A stretch of DNA of 64,000 nucleotides from CAYZXT01 sp964482515. Its GTDB lineage: Bacteria; Elusimicrobiota; Elusimicrobia; FEN-1173. A program made the translations under genes and the position numbers. Under the pieces are notes generated by a model. That model saw nothing but the letters and a program-made list of their open reading frames with translations. It was not told the origin of the DNA and made no database searches. The stretch lies in the NCBI GenBank assembly GCA_964482515.1, contig CAYZXT010000009.1:1-64000 (forward strand). Direction: 5' to 3'. Positions 17,444 through 25,749 of this stretch are shown here, one piece after another (position 1 is the first letter of the stretch; each line of letters begins with the position of its first letter).

Positions 17444-17898
17444 AGGCTCTCCAGCGCCTTGACGTCTTCCAGGTCCTGCGGGCGTCCGGCGGCGCGTTTC
17501 ATGCGGATCAGATCGGGGACCGACAGCACCGGCAGCGACGCGCCTCCCAACGGGAGGCGCATGACGGCCATGGACTTCAGGTCGTGGGTGATGATGACGT
17601 CGACCAGCTGCGACGGGTCGCTTGGGTTCACGAAGGACCAGGCGACCATGTTCCGCCGTTTGACGTACTCCTCGCGGAAATTGAACACGTCGGCGGCGGT
17701 CACGGGCAGGCGCGGGCGCAGGTTCAGGGAAGCGAGGGCCTTCTCCGCCGCCAGGAAGTTGTTCTTCGTCACGAGCAGCACCAGGTCCACGTCCACCGTT
17801 CCGCGGACGGCCCCGTGTAGGGCCACGGCGCAGCCGCCGGCGACGGCGTATTTGACGCCGAAGCTCTTCAGCGCTTTGTCCAGTTCCAGTAAGAGCAT
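17440..17898 (-). CDS. Nucleotidyltransferase-fold protein, putative toxin
   Basis: 152 residues from the ATG at 17898. It has the minimal nucleotidyltransferase core: a glycine motif (AVAGGCAVALHGAVRGTVDVDLVL) with the DxD metal-binding pair, followed by an Ala/Leu helix. This matches the AbiEii/MNT group whose members transfer NMPs to tRNA or proteins. Its place ahead of an RHH antitoxin gene in a 4-nt overlap supports a toxin role, though it could be a domestic regulator. TATACT lies 7 nt before the ATG. Confidence 0.75.
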   Translation of the reverse strand: MLLLELDKALKSFGVKYAVAGGCAVALHGAVRGTVDVDLVLLVTKNNFLAAEKALASLNLRPRLPVTAADVFNFREEYVKRRNMVAWSFVNPSDPSQLVDVIITHDLKSMAVMRLPLGGASLPVLSVPDLIRMKRAAGRPQDLEDVKALESL

Positions 17899-17913
17899 AT
17901 ATACCAGTATATA
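17898..17913. promoter_or_regulatory. Palindromic operator over toxin start
   Basis: A perfect 16-bp dyad, TATATAC-CA-GTATATA, overlaps the start codon and the TATACT -10 box of the nucleotidyltransferase gene. It is a natural site for autorepression by the RHH antitoxin. Confidence 0.6.
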
Positions 17914-17972
17914 CCACCGGGCCCGGCTTGGCAAGGGGCTTTGGCCGTCGTCGGAAAATAGGCTTCTGGACC

Positions 17973-18006
17973 GGTGCCGGAGTTGACAGTCTGACCTTCT
18001 GACATC
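17973..18006 (+). repeat. Dispersed repeat R1, copy 1
   Basis: Contains CCGGAGTTGACA followed after 3 nt by TGAC. The same core occurs at 38257 and 39391. This copy lies between the toxin-antitoxin pair and the ORF6N gene. Confidence 0.6.
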
Positions 18007-18029
18007 ACATCCGGGTTCTCGCTCCCCGC

Positions 18030-18088
18030 CCCCGAATTCTTCATCCTCCTTTCAGCGTTTCTTCAGACCCAAGATGTAGTCTCTTCGC
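18030..18088 (+). promoter_or_regulatory. Conserved ORF6N promoter region, copy 1
   Basis: The block (TTCTTCATCCTCC, then TTTCTTCAGA, then TAGTCT at 18077-18082) aligns with regions at 40494-40553 and 42533-42590 in front of the other ORF6N loci. TAGTCT is a -10 candidate 6 nt before the ATG. Confidence 0.65.
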
Positions 18089-18625
18089 ATGACGATCCAA
18101 TCGATCAACGATATCCACCGGATGATTTACCTGATCCGCGGGCGGAAGGTGATGCTCGACCGCGACTTGGCCGCGCTCTACGGCGTTCCCGTGAAACGGC
18201 TGAATGAGCAGGTCCGGCGGAATCGAAAGCGATTTCCGTCCGATTTCAAGTTTCAGCTCTCAAGGGAAGAGGCGGGTTTTCTAAGGTCGCAAATTGCGAC
18301 CTTAGAGCCGGGGCGGGGCAAATACAGTAAATATGTGCCGGATGCATTCACCGAACATGGGGCCGTCATGTTGGCCAGCGTTTTAAGCAGCCCGCGCGCC
18401 ATTCAAATGAGTGTTGATGTTGTCCGGGCCTTCATTGAAATGAGGCGAATCATTTCTGCAACCCAAGGGTTGGAGGAGAAAATGGCGGCACATGAGAAGA
18501 GCATAATTGGCTTAACGAATGACTGCGAAATTTGTTCGAACTTCTCAAGCCGTTGCTGGAGGCGCCGCCCAAAACACCGGGCACTGTCGGCTTCCGCTAG
18601 TTCGGTGCCGGCGTTGATTTATTAA
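18089..18625 (+). CDS. ORF6N-domain DNA-binding protein, frameshifted C-terminus
   Basis: 178 residues. The ORF6N domain spans about residues 8-90 (IHRMIYLIRGRKVMLDRDLAALYGV...RFPSDFKFQLSREEAGFLRSQIATL), followed by a helical region (AFTEHGAVMLASVLSSPRAIQMSVDVVRAFIEMRRI). Such domains, with KilA-N and Bro-N, are found in phage antirepressors and DNA-binding proteins. Near 18523 one base is missing compared with the paralogue at 40637: another frame gives FELLKPLLEAPPKTPGTVGF and stops at 18598-18600. So the last about 25 residues are out of frame. A palindrome lies across codons 64-73. The gene has a leaderless-type start. Confidence 0.85.
   Translation: MTIQSINDIHRMIYLIRGRKVMLDRDLAALYGVPVKRLNEQVRRNRKRFPSDFKFQLSREEAGFLRSQIATLEPGRGKYSKYVPDAFTEHGAVMLASVLSSPRAIQMSVDVVRAFIEMRRIISATQGLEEKMAAHEKSIIGLTNDCEICSNFSSRCWRRRPKHRALSASASSVPALIY
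18280..18306. repeat. Intragenic palindrome in ORF6N gene 1
   Basis: Arms TCTAAGGTCGCAA and TTGCGACCTTAGA (13 bp, no mismatch) around a single A. It encodes L-R-S-Q-I-A-T-L at codons 65-72. Confidence 0.9.
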
Positions 18626-18698
18626 CGGGAATTTTCATGATCTAAGTCATCCCCCTTTATTCCCTCAATAGTATGATCCGGCCAAATAGGGGGTTGCC

Positions 18699-19313
18699 AT
18701 GAAAAATCGCACGCGGCGGGGCGCTTTAATGGCTTTGTTCCTGTTGGGTTCCACCGGGTTCTTCCAGGCGGCGTGGGCGGGAGGGGCCGATCCGCGGGTC
18801 GCGCTCGCCCTCCTGCTGGGGAAGAAGGATCTAAGCACCGCCGACTGGGGCGTCGTGCTGGACGAGCATGCTTTAGCCGGTTTCGAGTCGGAGTTCTACC
18901 TGCGCCGTTATCCCTTCAACCTGGTGGCGGACTACCGGGTGAGCGACGACTCCGCCGTCCTCGGCCTGGGGGTGGAAGCGGACACGCGGGAAATCAGCCT
19001 GGGCGTGCGGAAACGCTGGCCGCGGGAGGCGAGCTGGTGGGGCGCGCACCTTTCCGCGGGGCCGGCCTGGGTGGAGGGCCGCCTGCAAACGGCCCGGTTG
19101 AACTTCAGCGGGGCGACAATCAATTCGGTGACCGTGGAAGACAAGGACGCGGCCCCGGGGGTTTGGCTGGGGAGCGGGGCGGAAGTGTATATCGCCAAGA
19201 CGGTCTTCCTGGGACTGGATCTGCGGTACAGCTACGCCAAGGTCAAACTGTTCGGCACGGCCGCGAAAGCCGGCGGAACGAGTTACGCCGTGAAGACGGG
19301 GGTCCGGTTCTGA
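18699..19313 (+). CDS. Putative outer-membrane beta-barrel protein (OmpW-size)
   Basis: 204 residues. A signal peptide ends about residue 26 (FFQAAWAGG). The mature part has eight or so amphipathic strands (FYLRRYPFNLVADYRV, EISLGVRKRW, GLDLRYSYAKVKLFG) and ends in Phe (KTGVRF). The length fits small eight-stranded barrels such as OmpW or opacity proteins. No motif singles out a function. Terminator follows at 19330. Confidence 0.65.
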   Translation: MKNRTRRGALMALFLLGSTGFFQAAWAGGADPRVALALLLGKKDLSTADWGVVLDEHALAGFESEFYLRRYPFNLVADYRVSDDSAVLGLGVEADTREISLGVRKRWPREASWWGAHLSAGPAWVEGRLQTARLNFSGATINSVTVEDKDAAPGVWLGSGAEVYIAKTVFLGLDLRYSYAKVKLFGTAAKAGGTSYAVKTGVRF

Positions 19314-19329
19314 CGCGGTCCGGGAAATA

Positions 19330-19362
19330 AAAAACGGCGGCCGACCGCTCCGCCGTCTTTTC
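19330..19362. terminator. Bidirectional terminator
   Basis: ACGGCGG (19334-19340) pairs with CCGCCGT (19350-19356), with A and T runs outside. It lies between convergent genes. Confidence 0.85.
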
Positions 19363-19382
19363 TTTGTGTGAGCGAGGGGATG

Positions 19383-20819
19383 TTATTTCGACGGGGGAGC
19401 CTCCGCCGGGACGCTTGTTCCCGACGGCGATGACCCCGTCTTCGGGGCCGTGGACAGCGCCGCCAATATCCGTTTCTGCGCCGCGGCCGCTTCCTGGGTG
19501 CTCACGCCTTCCAGCCCGACGCGGCATTCCCGCAGCGCCGTTTCGTAATCGCCCAGCCCCTCGTAGGACAGTCCCTTCTGGAAATGGAAATAGGCGATGT
19601 CCTTCCGCAGCTCCTCCACCCGCTTGGCCTTGTCCGCCGAAGATGCGTCTTTTTCCAGGGCGTCCTGGGCGGCGTTGAAGTCCGCGGTGACGATCTTGAT
19701 CAGGGAATCGTAGCTGTCGATGGCGGACTGGAAATTCTTGTCGTGGAACTGCGCCAGCGCCAGTCCCTTCCGCACGTCGAACATGTTGGGGTTCCTCGTC
19801 AGGGCCTTCTCGAACTCCACGCTCGCTTCGGTGAAATGCCCGAGCATCAGGTGGGCATGCCCCAGCTTGGCCTGGAGGGCTTCCTTGTTCAGGAAAGTTT
19901 TGGAGATTTCGACCTGGAGGAGCTCGATCGCCTTCGTCGCGTCCTTCTTCGCCTCCTCGGTCTTTCCGAGGGCGGCGTAGATCTGGGCCTCCTTGAAAAG
20001 GATGTCGCTGTTGTTCGGGGCGAGGGCCACGGCCTGTTTGATGCTGTTGAGCGCCTCGGCGTTGTTCCCCTGCTGCTGATAGATCAGCGTGAGGTCCAGG
20101 TGAGCGTCCACGACGACGGGCGATCCGGTGTAGTTGGAGGCGACATCTTTGTATATAGGTACGGCTTTGTCCGACTGGCCGGAAAGCCGCAGTCCCTTCG
20201 CTTGGGCGTAGCGGCACCTGGCCGTGTCGGCGAGGCTCACGGACGCGGACCAGGCGAAATCCAGCAGGCGCTGGGCCGCCTCGTATTTCCCCAGGGCGAC
20301 GCCCTCTTCGCCCGCGGCCAGGAGGTCCGCCGAGAGTTTGGAAAGCATCTTGTCGATTTCCGCGCCGAGGGATTCGTTGCCCGCGAGAAGCTTCTTCATG
20401 TCCTTGGCCTGGGCGATGACATCGCCGTACTTTTTGGCTTCGATCAGGTCCTGGGACAGCTGCAGCTGGGCCGCCACCATCAGTTTGGCGGCGGGGCCGG
20501 CGGAGGGCGTGTCGTGGAATTCGTTCAGGACGGCCTGGGCTTTGTCCCTGGCGGCGGCGAAATCGCCCGCGTCCAGGGTCAGCTTGGCCTGGGACAGCGT
20601 AAGAGCGGCCATGCCTTCGCGCCCTTCCTTGACCAGGGCGGGCTCGCGGGCGGGGTCCTTCTCCATGAGCTCTTTATAGATTTGTTTGGCGTCCTCCACC
20701 TTGCCCGCGGCGGCGAGTTTCTCGGCTTTCTTGGCTTTGGAGCTGAGCTCCGCCCGGGCGGCGGGGACGATCAAGGCGAACAGCATGACGAGGGCGAGCG
20801 ACTTTTTCAAACCGGGCAT
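19383..20819 (-). CDS. Secreted TPR-repeat protein
   Basis: 478 residues. A signal peptide ends at about residue 23 (IVPAARAE). The rest is made of 34-residue TPR-like helical pairs; clear ones are VVVDAHLDLTLIYQQQGNNAEALNSIKQAVALAPNN, DILFKEAQIYAALGKTEEAKKDATKAIELL and LGHAHLMLGHFTEASVEFEKALTRNP. It should act in the periplasm as a scaffold; partner unknown. AGGAGG lies 5 nt before the ATG. The last 15 residues are Pro/Ser-rich. Confidence 0.85.
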   Translation of the reverse strand: MPGLKKSLALVMLFALIVPAARAELSSKAKKAEKLAAAGKVEDAKQIYKELMEKDPAREPALVKEGREGMAALTLSQAKLTLDAGDFAAARDKAQAVLNEFHDTPSAGPAAKLMVAAQLQLSQDLIEAKKYGDVIAQAKDMKKLLAGNESLGAEIDKMLSKLSADLLAAGEEGVALGKYEAAQRLLDFAWSASVSLADTARCRYAQAKGLRLSGQSDKAVPIYKDVASNYTGSPVVVDAHLDLTLIYQQQGNNAEALNSIKQAVALAPNNSDILFKEAQIYAALGKTEEAKKDATKAIELLQVEISKTFLNKEALQAKLGHAHLMLGHFTEASVEFEKALTRNPNMFDVRKGLALAQFHDKNFQSAIDSYDSLIKIVTADFNAAQDALEKDASSADKAKRVEELRKDIAYFHFQKGLSYEGLGDYETALRECRVGLEGVSTQEAAAAQKRILAALSTAPKTGSSPSGTSVPAEAPPSK

Positions 20820-21022
20820 AGATCCTCCTGAAAATATGTGTGATTATGCCCAAGGATAACCGCCCATGGCCCAAGATGCAAGGCCAAAAAAGGGGGGTGG
20901 CGGGCCTCCACAATAATACCCTTTTTCCGTCTGAAAATGCTATCCTCCTGCTTCCCCGAAGAGCAACGAACTCAATCTAAAATCCAATTTTCGCAGCGGA
21001 CTTTCTGAAGGATCGGTGAATT

Positions 21023-21988
21023 ATGAGCGCTTCAATTACGGTCATCATGCCGACGCACAACAACGCCCCCTATCTGGCCGAAGCCGTCGAATCGGCCGCC
21101 AGCCAGGGCGTGCCCGGACTGAAGATCATCATCGTCGACGACGGGTCGACGGACGATACGCCCCGGGTCGCGGCCGAACTGGTCAAGAAACACGGGCCGG
21201 CGACGGTCCATTACCTCCGCAAGGAACAGGGGGGCGTGGCGGCCGCGCGAAACAGCGCGAGGGCCTTCTGCGACGGGAAATACGTGGCCTTCCTGGACGG
21301 GGACGATGTTTGGCTGCCGGGGTCCCTCCGGGTGCGGATCGATTTTTTGGAAAAAACCCCCGAGGCCGGGTTGGTTTGCGCGGACGCCGAGACGTTCAAC
21401 GAGAGAGGGATAATCGACGCCTCTTTCTTTGAATCCCGGAAGAGGTTCCGGAGTTTCGCGGAAGCGGGATTCAAGATCCTCGACATCTTCAACCACATCG
21501 TCAGGGTCTGTTTCGTCCTGACCTCGACCGTCGTGGTCCGCCGGGAATGCCTGGACGCCGTCGGCTGGTTCGATGAATCGCTCAAGGTGGGGGAAGACAA
21601 GGAGATGTATTTCAGGATCGCGCGGAAGTTCCGCATCATGGGCCTGCCGGAGAAAGTCGTGCGGCGGCGCATCCACGGACATAACCTGACCGCCGACCAG
21701 GTGCTGTCGCGCACGACCTATGTCGGACTGGTGGAGATGATCCGGAAGAAGGACCCTGCTTTCTACGAAGAGAACCGGACAAGGTTCCGCCACTGGCTCG
21801 GGGCGTTGCACCACGAGTTGGGCTACCAGATGCTGGGAAAGCGCCGTTTCGCGGAAGCGGCGTCGCGGCAGATCCAGAGCCTTTATTTCCGCCCGTCGGG
21901 CCGCGCCGCCTATTATTTAGGCGTGAGCATGGTGGGCCTCCTCGCCGGCGGAAACATCCTGGAGCGGTTTAGAGTCAGGCCCAATTGA
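21023..21988 (+). CDS. Glycosyltransferase family 2
   Basis: 321 residues. The GT-A fold begins at once (ITVIMPTHNNAPYLAEAVESA), with the UDP-binding VDDGSTDDT and the metal-binding DGDD (FLDGDDVWLPG). The acceptor-side region VGEDKEMYFRIAR holds the late ED catalytic motif. It is not in a polysaccharide cluster, so the sugar and the acceptor are unknown. A weak AGGAT ribosome site precedes the start. The 203-bp gap upstream (20820-21022) holds a TATAAT-like stretch but nothing firm. Confidence 0.9.
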   Translation: MSASITVIMPTHNNAPYLAEAVESAASQGVPGLKIIIVDDGSTDDTPRVAAELVKKHGPATVHYLRKEQGGVAAARNSARAFCDGKYVAFLDGDDVWLPGSLRVRIDFLEKTPEAGLVCADAETFNERGIIDASFFESRKRFRSFAEAGFKILDIFNHIVRVCFVLTSTVVVRRECLDAVGWFDESLKVGEDKEMYFRIARKFRIMGLPEKVVRRRIHGHNLTADQVLSRTTYVGLVEMIRKKDPAFYEENRTRFRHWLGALHHELGYQMLGKRRFAEAASRQIQSLYFRPSGRAAYYLGVSMVGLLAGGNILERFRVRPN

Positions 21989-22030
21989 TCCGCCCCGCCC
22001 GAGACGGCGGAAAACGGCGGCGATTTAAAT

Positions 22031-22066
22031 AAAAAGACGGCGGTCGCGCTGACCCGCCGTCTTTTT
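22031..22066. terminator. Bidirectional terminator
   Basis: AAAAAGACGGCGG (22031-22043) pairs with CCGCCGTCTTTTT (22054-22066). It lies between the convergent glycosyltransferase and lemA. Confidence 0.9.
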
Positions 22067-22084
22067 GTCCGCTCGGAGAATCTT

Positions 22085-22660
22085 TTATTCGAAGCTGACC
22101 TTGGGCGCGGCCTTGGCCGTTTCCTCCGCCTCGAAGTAGGCGTCGGATTTCTCAAAGCCGGCGATGCCGGCGATGACGTTGGTCGGGAAGCGCCGCACCG
22201 TCACGTTATAGTCGCGGATGACCTGGTTGTAGCGCCGGCGCTCCACGGCGATGCGGTTCTCGGTGCCCGCCAGCTCGTCCTGCAGCCGGAGGAAGTTCTC
22301 GTTGGCCTTCAGGTCCGGGTAGCGCTCCACCACGATCATGAGGCGGGACAGCGCGCCTTCCAGTCCCTGGGCGGCCTGGATCTTCGCCTGGGGGGTCTTG
22401 GCTTCGCCCCACTGGCTGCGCAGCCGCGTGACTTCCGTCAGGACTTCCTGTTCATGCTTCGCGTAGCCCTTCACCGTGTTGACCAGGTTCGGGATCAGGT
22501 CGTAGCGCCGCTGCAGGACGTTCTCCATCTGCGCCCAGGACTCGGGCACCGCTTCGTTGAGCGTCACCAGCCGGTTGTATCCCGAAACGCCGCAGCCTCC
22601 CAGCAAAACCAGAACGAACAGAATCGATCCCAGGACGATCCAAGACTTCTTCATTTTCAT
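22085..22660 (-). CDS. lemA: LemA-family protein
   Basis: 191 residues, the usual LemA length. N-terminal membrane anchor ending in a possible lipobox (VLLGGCG). Core signature: GYNRLVTLNEAVPESWAQMENVLQRRYDLIPNLVNTVKGYAKHEQEVL, then helices to NRIAVERRRYNQVIRDYNVTVRRFP. The protein is thought to be mainly helical, anchored, with its body in the periplasm; function is not known. Last gene of a minus-strand operon with the TPM protein, with which LemA is commonly paired. Confidence 0.95.
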   Translation of the reverse strand: MKMKKSWIVLGSILFVLVLLGGCGVSGYNRLVTLNEAVPESWAQMENVLQRRYDLIPNLVNTVKGYAKHEQEVLTEVTRLRSQWGEAKTPQAKIQAAQGLEGALSRLMIVVERYPDLKANENFLRLQDELAGTENRIAVERRRYNQVIRDYNVTVRRFPTNVIAGIAGFEKSDAYFEAEETAKAAPKVSFE

Positions 22661-22672
22661 TTCCTCCGTAAT

Positions 22673-23389
22673 TTAGTTGGTCCGGCCCACCCAGGCGTCC
22701 ACCGCGTCAACCACCGTTTCCACGGACTTCAGGTAGCGGGCGAACAGCCCGAGGGCGTCCAGCCCCTTGTCTTTCTTGCCTTGCCTCATTTCATCAATCA
22801 GGCGAAATACTTCGTCGTCGAATTCGACGCGCTTCCTCAGCTCCGCCAGCGCTTCCAGTTTCTTGGCCGGGGGCGTTCCGCCGTGCAGCCGCAGCGCGGC
22901 GCGGAACAGCACCAGGAACGTGGAGAGGGAATTCATCAAAAGTTCGCGGACCTTGTCTTCCTTGCCCTCCGTCAGGAGGAAGCGCTCCCGCAGCTGCAGC
23001 AGCTTGCCCTTGAGCTCGTGCTCCAGCTCGGCACGGAGATGTGCCGGGTTGATCACGGTGTCGGCCAGCGGATCTTCGCCGAAGAGAATGCGCCGCGTGT
23101 CGCGGATGTCGGCCAGCTCGATGGGGAACACGTCCGCCGACGCCCTGAGCCGGTCCCGGGTGAAGAGCAGGGGCGGCGGGTTGCCGTCCTTGGCCCAGCG
23201 GGCCGCGACCTTGGTGATGGACGTCAGCTCCTCCATGCCGAGCTTGTTGAGCACCGCGAGGATGTTGAAGTTGGACTTCCCGGCCACGTGGTCGCCCGCG
23301 GCCGCCGATCCGTACAACACCACGGACCGCAGATTGTTTCCGGCGGCGGCCCGCAGTTGCTCTGAAAGTTCTTCCGGCGTAAGCGTCAT
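22673..23389 (-). CDS. Degenerate nucleotidyltransferase-like protein
   Basis: 238 residues. The N-terminal part looks like a Pol-beta type nucleotidyltransferase (SVVLYGSAAAGDHVAGKSNFNILAVLNK), but the metal-binding DxD is replaced by NFN, so catalysis is doubtful. The C-terminal half is helical (residues about 110-235). Similar proteins are found between LemA and TPM genes. 12 nt separate it from lemA and 24 nt from the TPM gene, so the three are probably co-transcribed. Confidence 0.75.
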   Translation of the reverse strand: MTLTPEELSEQLRAAAGNNLRSVVLYGSAAAGDHVAGKSNFNILAVLNKLGMEELTSITKVAARWAKDGNPPPLLFTRDRLRASADVFPIELADIRDTRRILFGEDPLADTVINPAHLRAELEHELKGKLLQLRERFLLTEGKEDKVRELLMNSLSTFLVLFRAALRLHGGTPPAKKLEALAELRKRVEFDDEVFRLIDEMRQGKKDKGLDALGLFARYLKSVETVVDAVDAWVGRTN

Positions 23390-23413
23390 CGTCTATCCTC
23401 CATGAATAAAATC

Positions 23414-24166
23414 CTACCAGCCGCGGCCGGCGCCCCCGCCTCCGGAGCCGCCCCCGCCGAACCCGCCGAAGCCCCCGCCGAACCCGCCGTCGCCGAATCC
23501 ACCGCGCCCGCCCCGTCCGCCGCTCAGGAGCAGCAACAGCAGGAACGGGTTGCGGATGATGACCGGCGCCAGCACCAGCAGCAGGGCGATGAACAAAAGG
23601 TTGGAGAGCCACCCGCCGCGCTTGGATTGCCGGCCCGCCGGCACGCCGCCGGTGAGCTCGACGCCCCTGTCCCGCGCCACGATCGACGCCACGGCCGACG
23701 CGCCCCGCAGGACGCCGCCGGTGTAATCGCCCTTTCTGAAAAAGGGCACCATGTGCTTGTCCAGAATTTCGCCGGCGAGCCCGTCCGGCAGGACGCCCTC
23801 CAGGCCGTAGCCGGTTTCAATCCGGGCCCGGCGGTCGTCCACGGACACCAGGATCAAGGCGCCCCGGTCCGTGGCTTTATTGCCGATGCCCCATTTCTCG
23901 TAGAGCCCGGCGGCGTAGCTTTCGGGGTCGCTGCCGCCCAGGTCCTTCACCGTGACCACGGCGACCTGCGCGTCCGCCTTGGCTTCCAGTTCGGATAAAA
24001 GCCCCGAGAGCGCGGCGGCGGCCCGGCCGTCCAGCACCCCGGCCGCGTCGGTGACGTAGCCCCGCGGGGCGGGATATTCGTCCGCGCGCGCGCCCTCCGC
24101 CGGAAAGAATCCGGCGAGGGCGAGCCCTAATAGCGCGGCCGTGAGTTTTTTGCGGGGCAGGTCGAT
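23414..24166 (-). CDS. TPM-domain protein (YgcG-like), unusual start
   Basis: About 250 residues. A signal peptide (RKKLTAALLGLALAGFFPAEGARA) and then a TPM domain (YVTDAAGVLD..., VVTVKDLGGSDPESYAAGLYEKWGIG, DRRARIETGYGLEGVLPD), a membrane helix and a Gly/Phe-rich tail. No ATG, GTG or TTG lies upstream of the signal peptide before the stop; ATC at 24164-24166 (GGTAG 5 nt upstream) or CTG at 24158-24160 could start. The GTG at 24037 would lose the signal and half of the first motif. Possibly a phosphatase or membrane-scaffold factor acting with LemA. The upstream gene's stop is 16 nt away. Confidence 0.85.
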   Translation of the reverse strand: MDLPRKKLTAALLGLALAGFFPAEGARADEYPAPRGYVTDAAGVLDGRAAAALSGLLSELEAKADAQVAVVTVKDLGGSDPESYAAGLYEKWGIGNKATDRGALILVSVDDRRARIETGYGLEGVLPDGLAGEILDKHMVPFFRKGDYTGGVLRGASAVASIVARDRGVELTGGVPAGRQSKRGGWLSNLLFIALLLVLAPVIIRNPFLLLLLLSGGRGGRGGFGDGGFGGGFGGFGGGGSGGGGAGRGW

Positions 24167-24181
24167 TTTGCTACCGGCTTT

Positions 24182-24709
24182 CTATCGCGGTTTTCCGGGT
24201 TTGTCCGGATGCATGGGCCGTTCCACGTTGGACCGGACGGGTCGTTCCGTCTTCATCCGCTCGGGGCGCTCCATCTTTTCCATCCGCTCGCGCTTCTCGA
24301 TCCTTTCGCGCTTCGGATGGTCGACGTTCTTCGCGTTCCGGTCCACGGCGCGTATTTCCTTGTTCAGCTCGCCGAGGCTGAGATCGTATTTCTTTGCGAT
24401 CTCACCCCAGCCCATGCCGTCGTTACGCAGGGCCATGATCGTGTCCGTGGTCTGGCCGGACTTCTGGGAGATCGCCAGCAGGTGCGACGCCTCGCCCCAG
24501 CCCATTCCCGACGCGCGAAGGTCCTCCACCGTCTTTTTCTCCACGCCGAAGCGGGTGGACAGTTTCTCCACCTGCTTTTCGGTGATGGCGGGCTCTTGTT
24601 TCAGGGTTTCGTCTTTCACGGCGTCGTCGCTCCGGGCGGGCGCGGTCGAAAGCATGGTTCCCAACAGCAGGAACGAAAACATCACAGCCCGTTTGGTCTT
24701 TGAGATCAT
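24182..24709 (-). CDS. Secreted protein with two GMGWGE motifs
   Basis: 175 residues. Signal peptide to about residue 27 (STAPARSDD). The centre holds two copies of a helix-turn module, VEDLRASGMGWGEASHLLAISQKSG and IMALRNDGMGWGEIAKKYDLSLGEL, each ending in the same GMGWGE core. The C-terminal quarter is extremely charged (Arg/Glu/Met, then Pro-rich). I do not recognise a family. First gene of the operon leading to TPM, the nucleotidyltransferase-like protein and LemA. Confidence 0.7.
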   Translation of the reverse strand: MISKTKRAVMFSFLLLGTMLSTAPARSDDAVKDETLKQEPAITEKQVEKLSTRFGVEKKTVEDLRASGMGWGEASHLLAISQKSGQTTDTIMALRNDGMGWGEIAKKYDLSLGELNKEIRAVDRNAKNVDHPKRERIEKRERMEKMERPERMKTERPVRSNVERPMHPDKPGKPR

Positions 24710-24813
24710 AGGTCATTCTCCTTTGGTTCGGGCATTCCCGAGAATCTTTATCCTAGCTATAAGACACCCGAGACCGCAATAAGGTAATTCATTTGATAGG
24801 ATAGGAAGTCTCC

Positions 24814-25572
24814 ATGAATCGTAGAACAACCATTTCATCCTGTATTAACGGTCTTATTTTCGTTGCGGTTTTTTTTAGCCCGCTCCGTGGGGAAGAGATG
24901 AAGCTCACGCCCAGCCTGGGCTACGAATACGTCACCGGCCTGCACGGTTACTACTCCCACGGCGCTACCGGCGGCCTGGCCTTCGCGCTGCCGAACCGCG
25001 ACCGTTTCTCGGCCTACTTCTCCGTCCTGAAGGACCGGGACTACAGCCGGATGCATTCCTTCAACTTCCAATATAAGAAGCGCATGGACCCGGACTGGAA
25101 GATCGGCGCTGGGCTGCTGCGCTCCAGCGGAAAAATAAAAGGGAGCGACGACGACGGCGATTCGACCTCGCTCGATCTGAAATCCATCCACGCGCTGACG
25201 GACGCGATCGAGGGCACTTTGGGGTACCGCTACACGCGCGGTGTCCTGACTGTTTTCCAGATGCGCGAAGTCGCGACCGGCGTGTCGGGGACGCGGATCG
25301 AGCCCTTCGAGGACCAAAACAAATTCAAGTCCCACACCTTCTCCGGCATTCTGGACCATTGGGCGCTTCTGGGGACCCGCAGCCTGTTCAGCGCCGTCAC
25401 CCTGTCCGCCACCTATCACGGCTACGACGATTCCTGGACGCTGACCGAGGGGATTGAAGCTTCCTACGAATGGATGAAGGATTTGTTCGGAGGCGTCGCC
25501 TACACGCTGGCCCAGAACAAGGAGCGCGAAGAGGGCCGGTACGTCAGCTTCTCTCTCACGAAATACTTTTAG
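24814..25572 (+). CDS. Putative outer-membrane barrel protein
   Basis: 252 residues. N-terminal signal (LIFVAVFFSPLRGEE), then alternating strands in a barrel-like pattern (KLTPSLGYEYVTGLHGYYS, YFSVLKDRDYSRMHSFNFQYKKRM, AVTLSATYHGYDDSWT) ending in Phe (SFSLTKYF). Family not recognised. A terminator at 25709 follows. The first 26 codons are less GC-rich than the rest. Confidence 0.65.
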   Translation: MNRRTTISSCINGLIFVAVFFSPLRGEEMKLTPSLGYEYVTGLHGYYSHGATGGLAFALPNRDRFSAYFSVLKDRDYSRMHSFNFQYKKRMDPDWKIGAGLLRSSGKIKGSDDDGDSTSLDLKSIHALTDAIEGTLGYRYTRGVLTVFQMREVATGVSGTRIEPFEDQNKFKSHTFSGILDHWALLGTRSLFSAVTLSATYHGYDDSWTLTEGIEASYEWMKDLFGGVAYTLAQNKEREEGRYVSFSLTKYF

Positions 25573-25708
25573 TTCCCGACGGGGTTTTTCCGCAAAAAGC
25601 CGATCCGTCTCTTTCGTCCATGAAACCTTCGCGCGTTCGGCCGGAAGACCGACCTTCTGGATTTGGATTAGGGGTAAGGCGGGCGCCCTACCTTTGAAGC
25701 TGCGTTTG

Positions 25709-25749
25709 AACGTCGCGGAACGGAACGTCCTGCGGCGTTTTTTATTTTT
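25709..25749 (+). terminator. Probable terminator
   Basis: AACGTCGCGG (25709-25718) pairs, with two wobble pairs, to the GCGGCGTT side ending at 25739, and a T-rich run follows. Confidence 0.55.
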
